From contig NZ_BAOG01000025.1 of the NCBI RefSeq assembly GCF_000400365.1, positions 1 through 64,000 of the forward strand: a stretch of 64,000 nucleotides of DNA, given 5' to 3'. Shown one piece after another: positions 10,337 through 20,886 of the stretch (its first letter is position 1; every line of letters begins with the position of its first letter). The DNA comes from Vibrio jasicida CAIM 1864 = LMG 25398. GTDB taxonomy: Bacteria > Pseudomonadota > Gammaproteobacteria > Enterobacterales > Vibrionaceae. Made by a program: the position numbers and the translations under genes. The notes beneath the pieces are model-generated. The model had not been told where the DNA came from. It saw only the letters and a list, made by a program, of their open reading frames with translations, and did no database searches.

Positions 10337-10684
10337 ATGTTTGGAAAACTAAAAGCAGCAGCTGGTGATGCCGCCACCAATAAAGCAGCAACATTGATCA
10401 CTGCACATGTAGAACCCGTTATGGAGGAAATTCAAGGGTTCTCTCCGACCATCATTATGGAAGACGACACGTATCAAAGCCACGTCATTGAACCGACTTT
10501 AGTTGCTCTACAGGCCGCATCGTCCGGCGTAACCTCTATGGTGCCTAACTTTGATGAGAAATTTGGGACCTGTATGTTCCACCTTCGTAGTGAACTACTT
10601 GAATTATCGGAAGACAAAGTCGAACTCATCGCCGACTTTAAGCAACAGCTACCAACGGCCGTAATGGAAGGATTAAAGCTGTAG
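10337..10684 (+). CDS. conserved hypothetical protein
   Basis: 115 aa, not recognised. A near-ideal ribosome site (AGGAAGAGG) precedes the ATG and a strong terminator follows, so it is a real single-gene unit. The protein is soluble and acidic, without signal peptide or membrane segment. The first 30 residues are Ala/Lys-rich and could form an amphipathic helix (GKLKAAAGDAATNKAATLI). Two cysteine/phenylalanine-containing helical stretches follow (TCMFHLRSELLEL). No motif identifies a function. Confidence 0.75.
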   Translation: MFGKLKAAAGDAATNKAATLITAHVEPVMEEIQGFSPTIIMEDDTYQSHVIEPTLVALQAASSGVTSMVPNFDEKFGTCMFHLRSELLELSEDKVELIADFKQQLPTAVMEGLKL

Positions 10685-10703
10685 CATAGAAGAAGAACGA
10701 ATA

Positions 10704-10731
10704 AAAACGGCTACCTAAGTAGCCGCTTTTA
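10704..10731. terminator. bidirectional terminator between the orphan gene and dbpA
   Basis: Stem CGGCTAC (10708-10714) with GTAGCCG (10719-10725), loop CTAA, T run 10727-10730 on the plus strand and an A run 10704-10707 that serves the minus strand. Confidence 0.88.
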
Positions 10732-10747
10732 TTTTAAAAATAACGCT

Positions 10748-12127
10748 CTACTTCAGAATTCGAGCTCTAAATTGACGACCTTTCATCTTGCCGTTGCTGA
10801 TGGTTTGCAATGCTTTCTTCGCGGCAGACTTCTCAACAGCCACATAAGAACGCATCGCCATCAATTGAATTTTACCTACTTGCGCACCAGTAATGCCGCC
10901 TTTGCCCGTTAAGCAACCGAGAATATCGCCAGCACGTACTTTCTGTTTCTTACCACCATCGATATTAATAGTCACCATTTTCGCCTGATATGGTTGCTGG
11001 TTTGACTTTGCTGGCAATGTTGCTGGCATCACATCCATATCCAAGTATTCTTCGATACGAGCTACGCGCAAGCCATCTTTCTCACCAAAGAAGCTAAATG
11101 CTAAGCCTTTACTGCCCGCTCGACCTGTACGCCCGATGCGGTGCACGTGAACCTCAGGATCACGAGACAATTCAAAGTTAAATACCGCATCAAGGTTATC
11201 TACATCAAGACCACGAGCGGCAACATCGGTTGCGACCAGGATAGAAACACTCTTGTTCGCAAACTGAACCAATGCTTGGTCACGCTCACGCTGTTCAAGG
11301 TCACCATGAAGGTCAATTACACTGAACCCTTTATGATGCAACTCATCGGTCACGTTCTGCACTTCTTTTTTGGTGTTACAGAACACAACAGCTGATTCCG
11401 GTTGGTGAGTCAGTAACAGGTTAGCCAGCGCTTCATCGCGAGCTTCCGAGCCTTCTACCTTGTAAAAGTATTGCGCGATACTTGATGTATCGTGTGTCGC
11501 TTCCACTTTAATCATTTCTGGCGATTGCATGATACGTTGAGCAATCTGCTCAATTTTTTCTGGGAATGTCGCACTAAACAATAAAGTTTGGCGCTGTTTA
11601 GGTGCTGCATCAATGATCGCATCCAACGCATCTTGGAACCCCATATCGAGCATGCGATCCGCTTCATCCAACACGAGCGTATTTAACTCTTCAAGGTTGA
11701 TGCGGCCTTTATCTAGATGATCAAGGATACGTCCAGGTGTACCTACTAAGATGTGTGCACCATGCTCTAGAGAACCAATTTGAGGCCCCATTGGCATACC
11801 GCCACACAAGGTCAAAACTTTAATGTTGTGAATACCGCGACCTAGTGTACGGATCTCTTTCGCCACCTGATCAGCCAACTCACGGGTTGGGCATAGCACC
11901 AACGACTGCACGCGAAAACGCTTTACGTTGAGGTTTGATAATACGCCGAGACCAAATGCCGCTGTTTTACCTGAGCCTGTTTTACCCTGACCAATCACAT
12001 CGCGCTGATTCAAAATCGCAGGTAAGCTCAACGCTTGAATTGGCGTCATATGGGTGTAGTTCAATGATTCAAGCGTCTCTAGTAGCGCTGGATTAAGCCC
12101 TACTTGGTCAAAAGTTTGTTTGCTCAC
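10748..12127 (-). CDS. dbpA: ATP-dependent RNA helicase DbpA (DEAD box)
   Basis: 459 aa. RNA helicase of 50S subunit assembly that in E. coli is stimulated by hairpin 92 of 23S rRNA. Q motif around MTPIQ, Walker A GKTGSGKT 48-55, PTRELA 79-84, DEAD 153-156, SAT near 186, then the helicase C domain with HRIGRTGR. The last about 75 residues form the DbpA-type RNA-binding domain (KVRAGDILGCLTGKGGI), which separates it from other DEAD-box helicases. Its own transcription unit, divergent from elaA. Confidence 0.93.
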   Translation of the reverse strand: MSKQTFDQVGLNPALLETLESLNYTHMTPIQALSLPAILNQRDVIGQGKTGSGKTAAFGLGVLSNLNVKRFRVQSLVLCPTRELADQVAKEIRTLGRGIHNIKVLTLCGGMPMGPQIGSLEHGAHILVGTPGRILDHLDKGRINLEELNTLVLDEADRMLDMGFQDALDAIIDAAPKQRQTLLFSATFPEKIEQIAQRIMQSPEMIKVEATHDTSSIAQYFYKVEGSEARDEALANLLLTHQPESAVVFCNTKKEVQNVTDELHHKGFSVIDLHGDLEQRERDQALVQFANKSVSILVATDVAARGLDVDNLDAVFNFELSRDPEVHVHRIGRTGRAGSKGLAFSFFGEKDGLRVARIEEYLDMDVMPATLPAKSNQQPYQAKMVTINIDGGKKQKVRAGDILGCLTGKGGITGAQVGKIQLMAMRSYVAVEKSAAKKALQTISNGKMKGRQFRARILK

Positions 12128-12273
12128 AGGGAAATATCCTCAGGTAGGATGGAAAAGAGGGCACATTATCGCCAGATTTGTCACGAAGACCAGTTAAAAT
12201 TAACCATTGTTAATGAGTAATAGCAGAAAACGACGTAAAGTCAGCTGCATTCGCTTATTAATGGATACTGGAA

Positions 12274-12726
12274 ATGATCAACTGGACAGCTCTCCCTTTT
12301 ACTCAACTGACCACGACTCAACTGTATGAAATGCTGCGTTTGCGTGTGGATGTCTTTGTCGTAGAACAAACTTGTCCCTACCCAGAGCTCGATGGCAAAG
12401 ATATGCTTGATGGTGTCTATCACTTGTTGGGTTACAACGGAGATGAACTCGTCGCTTGTGCTCGTTTATTACCTGCAGGCACCACTTACGACAATGTGAG
12501 TATTGGTCGTGTGGTAACAAAACAAAGTGCACGAGGCGGAGGTCTGGGACATGAGCTACTTGAGCAAGCCTTACAACGGTGCCAACTGCTTTGGGCAGGT
12601 CAAACGATAGATATCGGCGCACAAGAACACCTGGTGGCTTTCTATGCGACTCATGGCTTTGAAGTTATTTCTGAAAGCTACCTTGAGGATGGTATTCCTC
12701 ATGTGGATATGCGCCGAGTAAACTAA
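12274..12726 (+). CDS. elaA: GNAT N-acetyltransferase, ElaA family
   Basis: 150 aa, the usual ElaA length. Begins with the family's NWTALPF and LRVDVFVVEQ stretches. The acetyl-CoA-binding part is IGRVVTKQSARGGGLGHELL at about 77-96, followed by AFYATHGFEV. Substrate unknown. ATG 12274 follows a TGGAA. The stop codon directly abuts the start of the next gene, so the two are probably co-transcribed. Confidence 0.87.
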   Translation: MINWTALPFTQLTTTQLYEMLRLRVDVFVVEQTCPYPELDGKDMLDGVYHLLGYNGDELVACARLLPAGTTYDNVSIGRVVTKQSARGGGLGHELLEQALQRCQLLWAGQTIDIGAQEHLVAFYATHGFEVISESYLEDGIPHVDMRRVN

Positions 12727-13572
12727 ATGTCACCTCATCATTTGGCGCTATTCTTACTGGTTATCGGTAACTTGGCAGCATCACTTTCCGATGTTGCCGT
12801 TAAACTGATCGAAGGCGGAATTTCCCCCTTCCAATACATGTTTGTGCGCCAATTGGCTTCACTGTTGATCCTCTTACCTTTTTACCTCAAACAAAACTCA
12901 AGTAAACGCAGCCTCAAGCAAGTTCCTATTACTTTGTTGCGAGCGCACCTAATATTGATTGGTAGCGGGTGCATGATGGTCGCAGTCACTTACCTACCAC
13001 TCGCAACCGCCAACGCCGTCTTTTACGCCGCACCAATTCTAATGTTGCCACTGTCAGTACTGTTTCTCAAAGAACATCCACCATTAAGAAAAGTATTACT
13101 GACTGGTTTTGGTTTCTTTGGTGTCTTAGTGGTACTCCGACCAAATCACTTCCATTGGGCTGCGTTGTTTGCACTCGGTACAGCAACCACGCTGGCGATG
13201 TTCAATATATTGGTAAGAAAACTGCCTAGCGAACAATCTGTCGTCACGACGCTTTGGTGGACAACCTTATTCTCCCTGCCTGTGTCGACGCTATTAGCTG
13301 GGGTTTATTGGCAACCTATGACTTGGCAGGAACTAACGCTGGTAATCGCGAGTGCGATCTGTATTTTGAGCTATAACGGTCTGGCAGTATTGGCATATCA
13401 AAAAGCCCCCGCCGGAGAGGTTGCCTTGGCGGAATACTCAGGGCTCGTATTCGTGACACTCTTTGGAATATGGTGGTTTGATGAGATTCCAGACTGGCTC
13501 ACTGCAGTGGGAATTTTGATGATCGTGTTGCCTCTTCTTCCTTGGAATAAGAAAAAGAAACTAACCTCTTAA
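12727..13572 (+). CDS. EamA/DMT-superfamily transporter
   Basis: 281 aa with about ten hydrophobic segments arranged as two EamA repeats (about 8-138 and 145-276). Inner-membrane drug/metabolite transporter type; the cargo is not evident. Immediately follows elaA with no intergenic base. Ends in a lysine-rich tail (NKKKKLTS), which is typical of the cytoplasmic end. Confidence 0.85.
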   Translation: MSPHHLALFLLVIGNLAASLSDVAVKLIEGGISPFQYMFVRQLASLLILLPFYLKQNSSKRSLKQVPITLLRAHLILIGSGCMMVAVTYLPLATANAVFYAAPILMLPLSVLFLKEHPPLRKVLLTGFGFFGVLVVLRPNHFHWAALFALGTATTLAMFNILVRKLPSEQSVVTTLWWTTLFSLPVSTLLAGVYWQPMTWQELTLVIASAICILSYNGLAVLAYQKAPAGEVALAEYSGLVFVTLFGIWWFDEIPDWLTAVGILMIVLPLLPWNKKKKLTS

Positions 13573-13634
13573 CAGGAACAAGACAAAAGGATAGTAAATG
13601 GCAGAGAACAAGCAACGAGTAGTTAGAAACAAAA

Positions 13635-13656
13635 AAGGCGCGAATCATCGCGCCTT
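13635..13656. terminator. terminator between the EamA gene and oapA
   Basis: Stem AAGGCGCGA (13635-13643) with TCGCGCCTT (13648-13656), loop ATCA. The plus-strand A run 13631-13636 becomes the U run for minus-strand oapA; on the plus strand the T run is short. Confidence 0.85.
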
Positions 13657-13676
13657 CTAGGAGTTCTTCTTTAACG

Positions 13677-14276
13677 TTACTTATTGCGACCGAATGTGCC
13701 ATCAGATAAACGGAAAAACATCACCGACTCACCACTTTTTTCTAGTTGCAGCATGTCTAGCTTACCATCATCGGCGAGCTTAAAGCGGACTAATTGTCCT
13801 TGCTTGATTCGACTTAGCGGCTTGTCGCTGCCTTCAATTTTTACCAAGGCATTCAAATCGCCCATCGAAAGCTGATTACTACGGAACACTTGAGCAAGAG
13901 TATCACCATTTTTCACCGTGTATTCTTTCCACTGTTCCGATTTTTGCTCTGCGTTTTGTGCAGAGCGTTGCTCACTCAAGCTTTGCGCGTTAAGTTGAAT
14001 CGCCACACGTTGAGTCTCTTTCTCAGCTTGGGGCTCGATCAGCTGCTCAGTATCTTTAGGTACTGGAATAATCAGAAGTACCAGCACCACAGGTACCAAT
14101 ACCATTAAAGCTCGCTGATGTAGCTTTGGAAGACGATGCCAAAATTCGGTGACAGGTTGCATTCGCTCTTGCCACTTTTCTTTATTGAAAGGCTGCTTCC
14201 AGTCGATAGCAGCGAATTTCTGCTTCATCAACTCGACTTGGTCGACTTGCTGCTTTTTCTTTCTGCGACGATTCAT
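13677..14276 (-). CDS. OapA/YtfB-family LysM-like cell envelope protein
   Basis: 199 aa from ATG 14276, chosen because GGGA lies about 9 bases ahead and the extra 44 upstream residues of the longest reading look like non-coding AT-rich sequence. Basic N-terminus (NRRRKKKQQ), one membrane segment at 56-72, a Gln/Glu-rich periplasmic linker, and a LysM-like/OapA domain at about 117-166 (YTVKNGDTLAQVFRSNQLS). E. coli YtfB, of the same build, binds glycan and acts at the division site. Its neighbour there is fklB, as here, which supports the assignment. Confidence 0.85.
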   Translation of the reverse strand: MNRRRKKKQQVDQVELMKQKFAAIDWKQPFNKEKWQERMQPVTEFWHRLPKLHQRALMVLVPVVLVLLIIPVPKDTEQLIEPQAEKETQRVAIQLNAQSLSEQRSAQNAEQKSEQWKEYTVKNGDTLAQVFRSNQLSMGDLNALVKIEGSDKPLSRIKQGQLVRFKLADDGKLDMLQLEKSGESVMFFRLSDGTFGRNK

Positions 14277-14508
14277 TCTGATGAGTCCCTTAATACTTCT
14301 AGTGTCAGTATAAAAATACCAGCGCGGAGAGTATATGTTTTTCGCCAAAGTAAAATGTAATTTGGCGTAAATTAGCAGAAATTTCACTTGGAGTAAGAGA
14401 TAAGTCACACCCTAAACCTCACATCGACACATTGATGCGCAATCATTTAAACCTAAGCGCGAAACTGCTATCCTGTTACCTTTATCACTCCTAATAAGAG
14501 CGACATTC

Positions 14509-15129
14509 ATGTCTGAAATTAAATTTGAAACTGCAGAGCAGAAAGCAAGTTACGGTATTGGTCTGCAAATGGGTCAGCAACTTGCTGGTTCTGGTCTAGA
14601 AGGTCTAAGCGTTGACGCTATCGCAGCAGGTATCGCTACAGCACTAACTGGCGACATGCCATCAATCGAAATTGACGAAATCAACAACGCACTGCAAGAG
14701 CTTCACACTCGCGCAGAAGCCGTTCGTCAAGAAGCAGCAAAAGCAGCAGCAGCTGACGGCGAAGCTTTCCTAAAAGACAACGCTCTACGTCCGGAAGTAA
14801 ACGTTCTTGAATCTGGTCTTCAGTACGAAATCATCACTGAAGGTACTGGTGAAATCCCAGCAGCTGCAGCTCAAGTTCGCGTTCACTACCACGGTGAGTT
14901 AACTGACGGTACTGTATTCGACAGCTCTGTTTCTCGTGGCCAACCAGCTGAGTTCCCAGTAACTGGCGTAATCAAAGGCTGGGTTGAAGCACTTCAACTA
15001 ATGCCTGTTGGTTCTAAGTGGAAACTATACATCCCACAAGACCTTGCATATGGTGAGCGTGGCGCAGGTGCTGCAATCCCTCCATTTGCAGCTCTAGTAT
15101 TCGAAGTAGAACTACTAGACATCCTATAA
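14509..15129 (+). CDS. fklB: FKBP-type peptidyl-prolyl cis-trans isomerase FklB
   Basis: 206 aa. N-terminal helical dimerisation domain (about 1-90; [14 protein letters not shown]) and a C-terminal FKBP fold with [34 protein letters not shown] and [17 protein letters not shown]. Catalyses proline isomerisation; no signal peptide, so cytoplasmic. Divergent from oapA, as in E. coli, and followed by a strong terminator. Confidence 0.95.
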   Translation: MSEIKFETAEQKASYGIGLQMGQQLAGSGLEGLSVDAIAAGIATALTGDMPSIEIDEINNALQELHTRAEAVRQEAAKAAAADGEAFLKDNALRPEVNVLESGLQYEIITEGTGEIPAAAAQVRVHYHGELTDGTVFDSSVSRGQPAEFPVTGVIKGWVEALQLMPVGSKWKLYIPQDLAYGERGAGAAIPPFAALVFEVELLDIL

Positions 15130-15156
15130 TTGAGACCTCTCTCAATAACAAATTCG

Positions 15157-15185
15157 AAGCGGCGCTCACTAGCGCCGCTTTTTTT
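15157..15185 (+). terminator. fklB terminator
   Basis: Ten-bp stem AAGCGGCGCT (15157-15166) with AGCGCCGCTT (15171-15180), loop CACT, T run to 15185. Confidence 0.93.
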
Positions 15186-15295
15186 GTCTAGAATAAACAG
15201 ACTTGAGCTCAACGATCTTGAGTAGTCTCCCAAGTAACCTCTAAATGCTTGGGCTAAGAAACAACAATAATAATCGCAAGCCACACGGAGGTATT

Positions 15296-15775
15296 ATGCG
15301 TAAAACTCTTCTCACCTTAACCTTGCTCTCAATGAGCATTGGCACTGCCCACGCTTTTCTCGATGCCGTTACCGATAAAGATACCCAAAGTGGTTTGATG
15401 GATATGGTCAGTGAGGGAATGGGTGTGGAATCTTCACCGCTGACGGATTTATTGACGAGCCAACTTCCCGTCTCGACTGAGCAAGCTGCCGGCGGCACAG
15501 GTGCACTGTTAGCTCTAGCGCAAGGCCAATTATCGGATCAGAATAGCAGTGAGCTTCAATCGCTCATTCCGGGAATGGAAAATTTACAAGGGGCTCAAAG
15601 TCTACTTGGGAGCATTGAAAACTTAGGCGCTGTCCAAAGCACTTTCGACAAACTAGGCTTAGACCCATCGATGATCAGCCAGTTTGCTCCAGTCATTTTA
15701 GGATACTTAGGCGACCAAGGTGCAAGTGAGGGGTTGCTAAATTCCCTTAGTGGACTTTGGGGAGCGGAAAGCTAA
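15296..15775 (+). CDS. exported DUF2780-like (VcgC/VcgE) protein
   Basis: 159 aa. Start ATG 15296 is set by GGAGG 5 bases ahead; the longer reading from 15245 has an implausible Asn run. Signal peptide 1-20 ending GTAHA. The mature part is rich in Leu, Gly, Ser and Gln with repeated amphipathic helices and resembles the DUF2780 family found in Vibrio. Periplasmic by prediction; function unknown. Confidence 0.75.
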   Translation: MRKTLLTLTLLSMSIGTAHAFLDAVTDKDTQSGLMDMVSEGMGVESSPLTDLLTSQLPVSTEQAAGGTGALLALAQGQLSDQNSSELQSLIPGMENLQGAQSLLGSIENLGAVQSTFDKLGLDPSMISQFAPVILGYLGDQGASEGLLNSLSGLWGAES

Positions 15776-15906
15776 AAAACGTAAAATCAGGAAACTTAAA
15801 ACCAGCAGTAGTGATTTTAAATGTGAGATAAGGGAGTGAGTCCGCTAAAGGTAAAGAGAAAATTTCGATACTCGATTATCTCTAGGAAACAAATTTCAGA
15901 CACAAA

Positions 15907-15934
15907 AAAGCCGAGCTATTGCTCGGCTTTTTTT
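15907..15934. terminator. bidirectional terminator at the end of the alpha operon
   Basis: Ten-bp stem AAAGCCGAGC (15907-15916) with GCTCGGCTTT (15921-15930), loop TATT, T run on the plus strand and A run on the other side, so it ends both the DUF2780 gene and rplQ transcription. Confidence 0.93.
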
Positions 15935-15951
15935 GTTCTTACGAACTGAGA

Positions 15952-16332
15952 TTACTCAGCAGCTTCTTCAGCAGCTGGGCGATCTACAAGCTCAATGTAA
16001 GCCATTGGAGCTTTATCACCAGCACGGAAGCCAGCTTTTAGGATACGAGTGTAACCGCCCTGACGAGCAGCAAAACGTGGACCTAGTTCGTTAAACAGTT
16101 TTGCAACTACTTCGTTATCACGAGTACGTGCAAATGCTAGACGACGGTTAGCAACACTGTCAGTCTTAGCTAGTGTAATCAAAGGCTCAACTACGCGACG
16201 TAGCTCTTTTGCTTTTGGCAAAGTAGTCTTGATAACTTCATGACGTACTAGAGAGCTAGCCATGTTGCTAAACATCGCTTTACGATGTGAGCTGTTGCGG
16301 TTGAGTTGACGACCACTCTTACGATGGCGCAT
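15952..16332 (-). CDS. rplQ: 50S ribosomal protein L17
   Basis: 126 aa, close to E. coli L17. Starts [19 protein letters not shown], the L17 signature, and ends in an Ala/Glu tail. Last gene of the alpha operon, 26 bases after rpoA, followed by the strong terminator at 15907-15934. Confidence 0.98.
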
Positions 16333-16358
16333 GACCTAATCCTTCTAACTAGTATCGA

Positions 16359-17351
16359 TTAATCTTCAGCGATTGATGCAGGTGGCCAGTTTTCTAGGCG
16401 CATGCCCAGAGACAGACCACGTGACGCAAGTACGTCTTTAATCTCAGTAAGAGATTTTTTACCAAGGTTAGGCGTTTTAAGTAGCTCAACCTCAGTACGT
16501 TGTACTAGATCACCGATGTAGTGAATCGCTTCTGCTTTCAGACAGTTAGCAGAGCGAACTGTTAGTTCAAGATCGTCTACAGGACGCAGTAGGATCGGAT
16601 CGAATTCTGGCTTCTCTTCCTTCTCCTCAGGTACACGTACATCACGAAGATCTACGAACGCATCCAATTGTTCAGCTAGGATAGTAGCTGCACGACGGAT
16701 TGCTTCCTCAGGTTCTAGAGTACCGTTTGTTTCCATATCGATAACTAGCTTGTCTAAATCAGTGCGCTGTTCTACACGAGCTGCTTCTACAGCGTAGGCA
16801 ATTTTGTCTACAGGGCTGTAAGTAGCATCTACTAGTAGGCGACCGATTGGACGCTCGTCTTCTTCGTTATGGATACGCGCAGAAGCTGGAACATAACCAC
16901 GACCACGTTCTACTTTAATACGCATTGCGATTTCAGCATTGTCATCCGTTAGGTGACAAATAACGTGTTCAGGGTTAGCGATCTCTACATCACCATCATG
17001 GGTGATGTCACCTGCAACCACAGGGCCCGAGCCTGATTTGTTCAAAGTAATGAACACTTCATCTTTGCCTTCGGCAACGCGTACAGCCAAACCTTTAAGG
17101 TTTAGAAGGATTTCAAGAATATCTTCTTGTACGCCTTCTTTAGTGCTGTACTCATGAAGTACGCCTTCGATTTCTACTTCTGTCACAGCACAACCTGGCA
17201 TAGAAGATAGAAGGATACGGCGAAGTGCATTACCCAGAGTATGACCAAAGCCACGCTCTAATGGCTCAAGAGTTACTTTTGCGTGAGTCGAGCTGATTTG
17301 TTCGATGTCAACTAGACGTGGCTTAAGAAATTCTGTTACAGAACCCTGCAT
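16359..17351 (-). CDS. rpoA: RNA polymerase alpha subunit
   Basis: 330 aa. N-terminal dimerisation/assembly domain (about 1-235), a charged linker ([11 protein letters not shown]) and the C-terminal domain with RSANCLKAE around 265-273, the patch that contacts UP-element DNA and activators. Fourth gene of the alpha operon, 24 bases after rpsD. Levels follow S4 autoregulation of the operon less tightly than the ribosomal genes in E. coli. Confidence 0.99.
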   Translation of the reverse strand: MQGSVTEFLKPRLVDIEQISSTHAKVTLEPLERGFGHTLGNALRRILLSSMPGCAVTEVEIEGVLHEYSTKEGVQEDILEILLNLKGLAVRVAEGKDEVFITLNKSGSGPVVAGDITHDGDVEIANPEHVICHLTDDNAEIAMRIKVERGRGYVPASARIHNEEDERPIGRLLVDATYSPVDKIAYAVEAARVEQRTDLDKLVIDMETNGTLEPEEAIRRAATILAEQLDAFVDLRDVRVPEEKEEKPEFDPILLRPVDDLELTVRSANCLKAEAIHYIGDLVQRTEVELLKTPNLGKKSLTEIKDVLASRGLSLGMRLENWPPASIAED

Positions 17352-17375
17352 TGTGTCCTCTCTTTAGTTTAAACC

Positions 17376-17996
17376 TTACTTAGAGTAAAGCTCGACGATC
17401 AATTGTTCGTTGATGTCAGCTGATAGATCAGAACGCTCAGGCATACGCTTGAATGTACCTTCCATCTTGCCACCATCTACTTCAATCCAAGTTGGTTTTT
17501 CACGTTGTTCAGCAACTTCTAGAGCCGCTTTAATACGAGCTTGCTGTTTAGCTTTCTCGCGAATAGAAACAACGTCATTAGCCGCTACTTTGAAAGAAGG
17601 AACGTTTACAACTTTACCGTTAACTAGGATAGCTTTGTGGCTAACTAGCTGACGTGCTTCTGCGCGAGTTGCGCCAAAGCCCATGCGGTAAACTACGTTA
17701 TCAAGACGACCTTCAAGAAGCTGAAGCAGGTTCTCACCTGTGTTGCCTTTAAGGCGTGCAGCTTCTTTGTAGTAGTTACGGAATTGTTTTTCTAGAACGC
17801 CGTACATACGACGAACTTTTTGCTTCTCACGAAGCTGAACGCCATACTCAGATAGACGACCGCGACGAGCGCCGTGTACACCTGGTGCGTTATCAATTTT
17901 ACACTTGGTATCGATCGCGCGAACACCAGACTTAAGGAATAAGTCAGTGCCTTCACGACGGCTAAGCTTCAGCTTAGGACCCAAATATCTTGCCAT
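17376..17996 (-). CDS. rpsD: 30S ribosomal protein S4
   Basis: 206 aa, same length as E. coli S4. N-terminal [18 protein letters not shown] and the S4 RNA-binding domain ([26 protein letters not shown]). 16S rRNA assembly initiator and, in enterics, the translational repressor of the alpha operon; a pseudoknot-capable leader sits before rpsM at 18789-18890. Confidence 0.99.
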   Translation of the reverse strand: MARYLGPKLKLSRREGTDLFLKSGVRAIDTKCKIDNAPGVHGARRGRLSEYGVQLREKQKVRRMYGVLEKQFRNYYKEAARLKGNTGENLLQLLEGRLDNVVYRMGFGATRAEARQLVSHKAILVNGKVVNVPSFKVAANDVVSIREKAKQQARIKAALEVAEQREKPTWIEVDGGKMEGTFKRMPERSDLSADINEQLIVELYSK

Positions 17997-18023
17997 GATC
18001 TTTCTCCAGTAATCTAAAAAACG

Positions 18024-18419
<396 letters not shown>

Positions 18420-18431
18420 CTACCTTCCCGA

Positions 18432-18788
18432 TTATTTCTTGATCGGCTTACGCGGACCCTTACGGGTGCGAGCGTTGGTTTTAGTACGCTGTCCACGTAG
18501 TGGTAGACTGCGACGATGACGAAGACCACGGTAACAGCCAAGGTCCATAAGACGCTTGATGTTCATAGATACTTCACGACGTAGATCACCTTCTACAGTG
18601 TACTTAGCTACACCATCACGCAGTTGATCGATCTGATCTTCAGTTAGTTCACTGATCTTAACATCTTCAGCAATACCCACTTCAGCTAGGATAGCTTGAG
18701 AGCGAGTTTTACCGATGCCGTAGATCGCTGTTAGAGCGATTACAGCGTGTTTCTGATCAGGAATGTTAATGCCTGCTATACGGGCCAT
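18432..18788 (-). CDS. rpsM: 30S ribosomal protein S13
   Basis: 118 aa. Starts [19 protein letters not shown] and ends GPRKPIKK. Head protein contacting P-site tRNA. First gene of the alpha operon: its 149-base leader has a promoter (18892-18920) and a likely S4-binding pseudoknot. Confidence 0.99.
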   Translation of the reverse strand: MARIAGINIPDQKHAVIALTAIYGIGKTRSQAILAEVGIAEDVKISELTEDQIDQLRDGVAKYTVEGDLRREVSMNIKRLMDLGCYRGLRHRRSLPLRGQRTKTNARTRKGPRKPIKK

Positions 18789-18920
18789 TATTCACTCCTA
18801 AGTGGTTCTATAAAAGAATTAGCCGCAGCAAAGCCCGTTATGGATACGCTGCGGGATACTACTTCTTTTGCACGCAAAAGGTAGGCCGAGGAATATACTC
18901 GACCTAACCTTCGTTTTCAA
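18789..18920 (-). promoter_or_regulatory. alpha-operon promoter and S4-type leader
   Basis: On the minus strand: -35 TTGAAA (18915-18920), 17-base spacer, -10 TATATT (18892-18897). The leader then holds a CTTTTG/CAAAAG hairpin and a CCGCAGC/GCTGCGG stem whose loop contains AACGGG, able to pair with the CCCG at the stem base. That nested arrangement is what the E. coli alpha-operon S4 pseudoknot looks like. Promoter is seen directly; S4 binding is inferred. Confidence 0.75.
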
Positions 18921-18937
18921 GTAAAAATTTCTGCTAA

Positions 18938-19051
18938 TTAGCCTTGGCGCTGTTTGTGCTTTGGCTCACTGCAAATCACGCGAACGACACCGTTACGCTT
19001 GATTACTTTACAGTTACGGCAGATTTTTTTAACGGAAGCACGAACTTTCAT
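18938..19051 (-). CDS. rpmJ: 50S ribosomal protein L36 (zinc form)
   Basis: 37 aa, starting [16 protein letters not shown]. Zinc ligands C11, C14, C27 and H32 are all kept, so this is the Zn-binding (C+) form. Last gene of the spc operon, 39 bases after secY. Confidence 0.97.
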
Positions 19052-19090
19052 TGCTAAACTCCGTAATTGAAACTGAGTCTACCGTCGCTA

Positions 19091-20425
19091 TTAACGACCG
19101 TAGCCTTTCAGATTCGCTTTCTTCAACACAGAATCATACTGTTGAGACATCAGATGAGTCTGTACCTGTGCCATAAAGTCCATGATAACAACGACTACGA
19201 TAAGTAGTGATGTACCGCCGAAGTAGAAACGTACGTTCCACGCGACCATCATGAACTCGGGAATCAGACAGATAAAGGTAATGTACAGTGCGCCCGCTAG
19301 GGTTAAACGTGTCATTACTTTATCGATGTACTTCGCTGTCTGCTCACCTGGGCGGATACCGGGTACGAATGCACCGGACTTCTTCAAGTTATCCGCTGTT
19401 TCACGCGGGTTGAAAACCAACGCCGTGTAAAAGAAACAGAAGAAGATAATCGCTGCTGCATAAAGCATTACATACAGAGGCTGACCTGGGCTAAGAGCCA
19501 AAGACACGTCAGTTAACCAACCGAACGCGCTGCTCTCACCGTTCTGACCAAACCACTGAGCCAGTGTTCCTGGGAACAGGATAATGCTTGATGCGAAAAT
19601 CGCTGGAATAACACCTGCCATATTAATTTTAAGTGGCAGATGCGAGCTCTGTGCAGCAAATACTTTACGACCTTGTTGACGCTTAGCGTAGTTAACGACG
19701 ATTCGGCGTTGACCACGTTCCATGAAAACAACGAAGTAAATTACTGCGAAAGCTAATACCGCGATTAACAGTAGAAGAAGTACATGCAATTCACCTTGAC
19801 GCGCTTGCTCGATTGTTTGACCGATTGCAGAAGGCAATCCAGCAACAATACCTGCAAAAATCAGAATGGAAATACCATTACCGATTCCTCGCTCTGTAAT
19901 TTGTTCACCTAACCACATTAGGAACATGGTACCGGTTACTAAACTTACGGTAGCAATTAGCGTAAACATGGTTTGGTTCATTACAACCAGATTGTCGACC
20001 ATGTTTGGTAAGCCAGTTGCAATACCAATAGCTTGGAATGTTGCAAGTACAAGCGTGCCGTAGCGTGTATATTGGCTGATCTTACGACGGCCTGCTTCAC
20101 CCTCTTTCTTGAGTTCCGCTAACGCTGGATGAACTACAGTTAGCAATTGGACAACAATAGATGCCGAAATATACGGCATGATGCCCAATGCTAATATAGA
20201 TGCACGCTCAAGTGCACCACCGGAGAACATGTTAAACATTTCTACGATGGTACCTTTTTGCTGTTCGAACAAATCGGCAAGTACAGCAGCGTCAATACCA
20301 GGAATCGGCACAAATGAGCCGGCTCGGAATACTAAAAGTGCACCAATTACGAATAACAAGCGCGACTTTAGTTCACTTAAGCCGCTCTGAGCACTACGAA
20401 AATCTTGTCCTGGTTTCTTAGCCAT
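19091..20425 (-). CDS. secY: protein translocase subunit SecY
   Basis: 444 aa with ten predicted transmembrane segments. Channel-forming subunit of the SecYEG translocon in the inner membrane. Signatures: [14 protein letters not shown] near the N-terminus, [16 protein letters not shown], and a C-terminal GYGR. In the spc operon 20 bases after rplO. Confidence 0.99.
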   Translation of the reverse strand: MAKKPGQDFRSAQSGLSELKSRLLFVIGALLVFRAGSFVPIPGIDAAVLADLFEQQKGTIVEMFNMFSGGALERASILALGIMPYISASIVVQLLTVVHPALAELKKEGEAGRRKISQYTRYGTLVLATFQAIGIATGLPNMVDNLVVMNQTMFTLIATVSLVTGTMFLMWLGEQITERGIGNGISILIFAGIVAGLPSAIGQTIEQARQGELHVLLLLLIAVLAFAVIYFVVFMERGQRRIVVNYAKRQQGRKVFAAQSSHLPLKINMAGVIPAIFASSIILFPGTLAQWFGQNGESSAFGWLTDVSLALSPGQPLYVMLYAAAIIFFCFFYTALVFNPRETADNLKKSGAFVPGIRPGEQTAKYIDKVMTRLTLAGALYITFICLIPEFMMVAWNVRFYFGGTSLLIVVVVIMDFMAQVQTHLMSQQYDSVLKKANLKGYGR

Positions 20426-20445
20426 CTGTACCTCGTTCCTCGAGA

Positions 20446-20880
20446 TTATTCCTCGATTTTACCGCCTGCAGCTTCGATTGCAGCTTTAGCGCCTTTAGTC
20501 ACGCGTAGACCTTTAACAGTCACAGCTTTGCTTAGGTCACCAGAAAGAACAACTTTAACAAACTCGATGTTCTTAGTGATAACGTTAGCAGCTTTTAGGC
20601 TGTTAAGATCAACTACGTCACCTGTTACTTTCGCTAGCTCAGCTAGACGAACTTCAGCAGACACTAGGCTCTTGCGAGAAGTGAAACCGAATTTAGGTAG
20701 ACGTTGTTTTAGAGGCATTTGACCGCCTTCAAAACCTGGACGAACAGAGCCGCCAGAACGTGACTTTTGACCTTTGTGACCACGGCCACCAGTTTTACCT
20801 AGGCCAGAACCGATACCACGACCTACACGCTTCGGAGAAGTTTTCGAGCCAGCAGCCGGTGATAGAGTATTCAAACGCAT
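20446..20880 (-). CDS. rplO: 50S ribosomal protein L15
   Basis: 144 aa. Glycine/basic N-terminal extension ([19 protein letters not shown]) that threads into 23S rRNA, then the globular part ending GGKIEE. 6 bases after rpmD. Confidence 0.99.
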   Translation of the reverse strand: MRLNTLSPAAGSKTSPKRVGRGIGSGLGKTGGRGHKGQKSRSGGSVRPGFEGGQMPLKQRLPKFGFTSRKSLVSAEVRLAELAKVTGDVVDLNSLKAANVITKNIEFVKVVLSGDLSKAVTVKGLRVTKGAKAAIEAAGGKIEE

Positions 20881-20886
20881 TTCTGA

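Noticed and set aside
13598..13660. 20-codon ORF with AAGGA ahead of its ATG
   Set aside because: It runs through the terminator hairpin at 13635-13656, so the frame is probably accidental.
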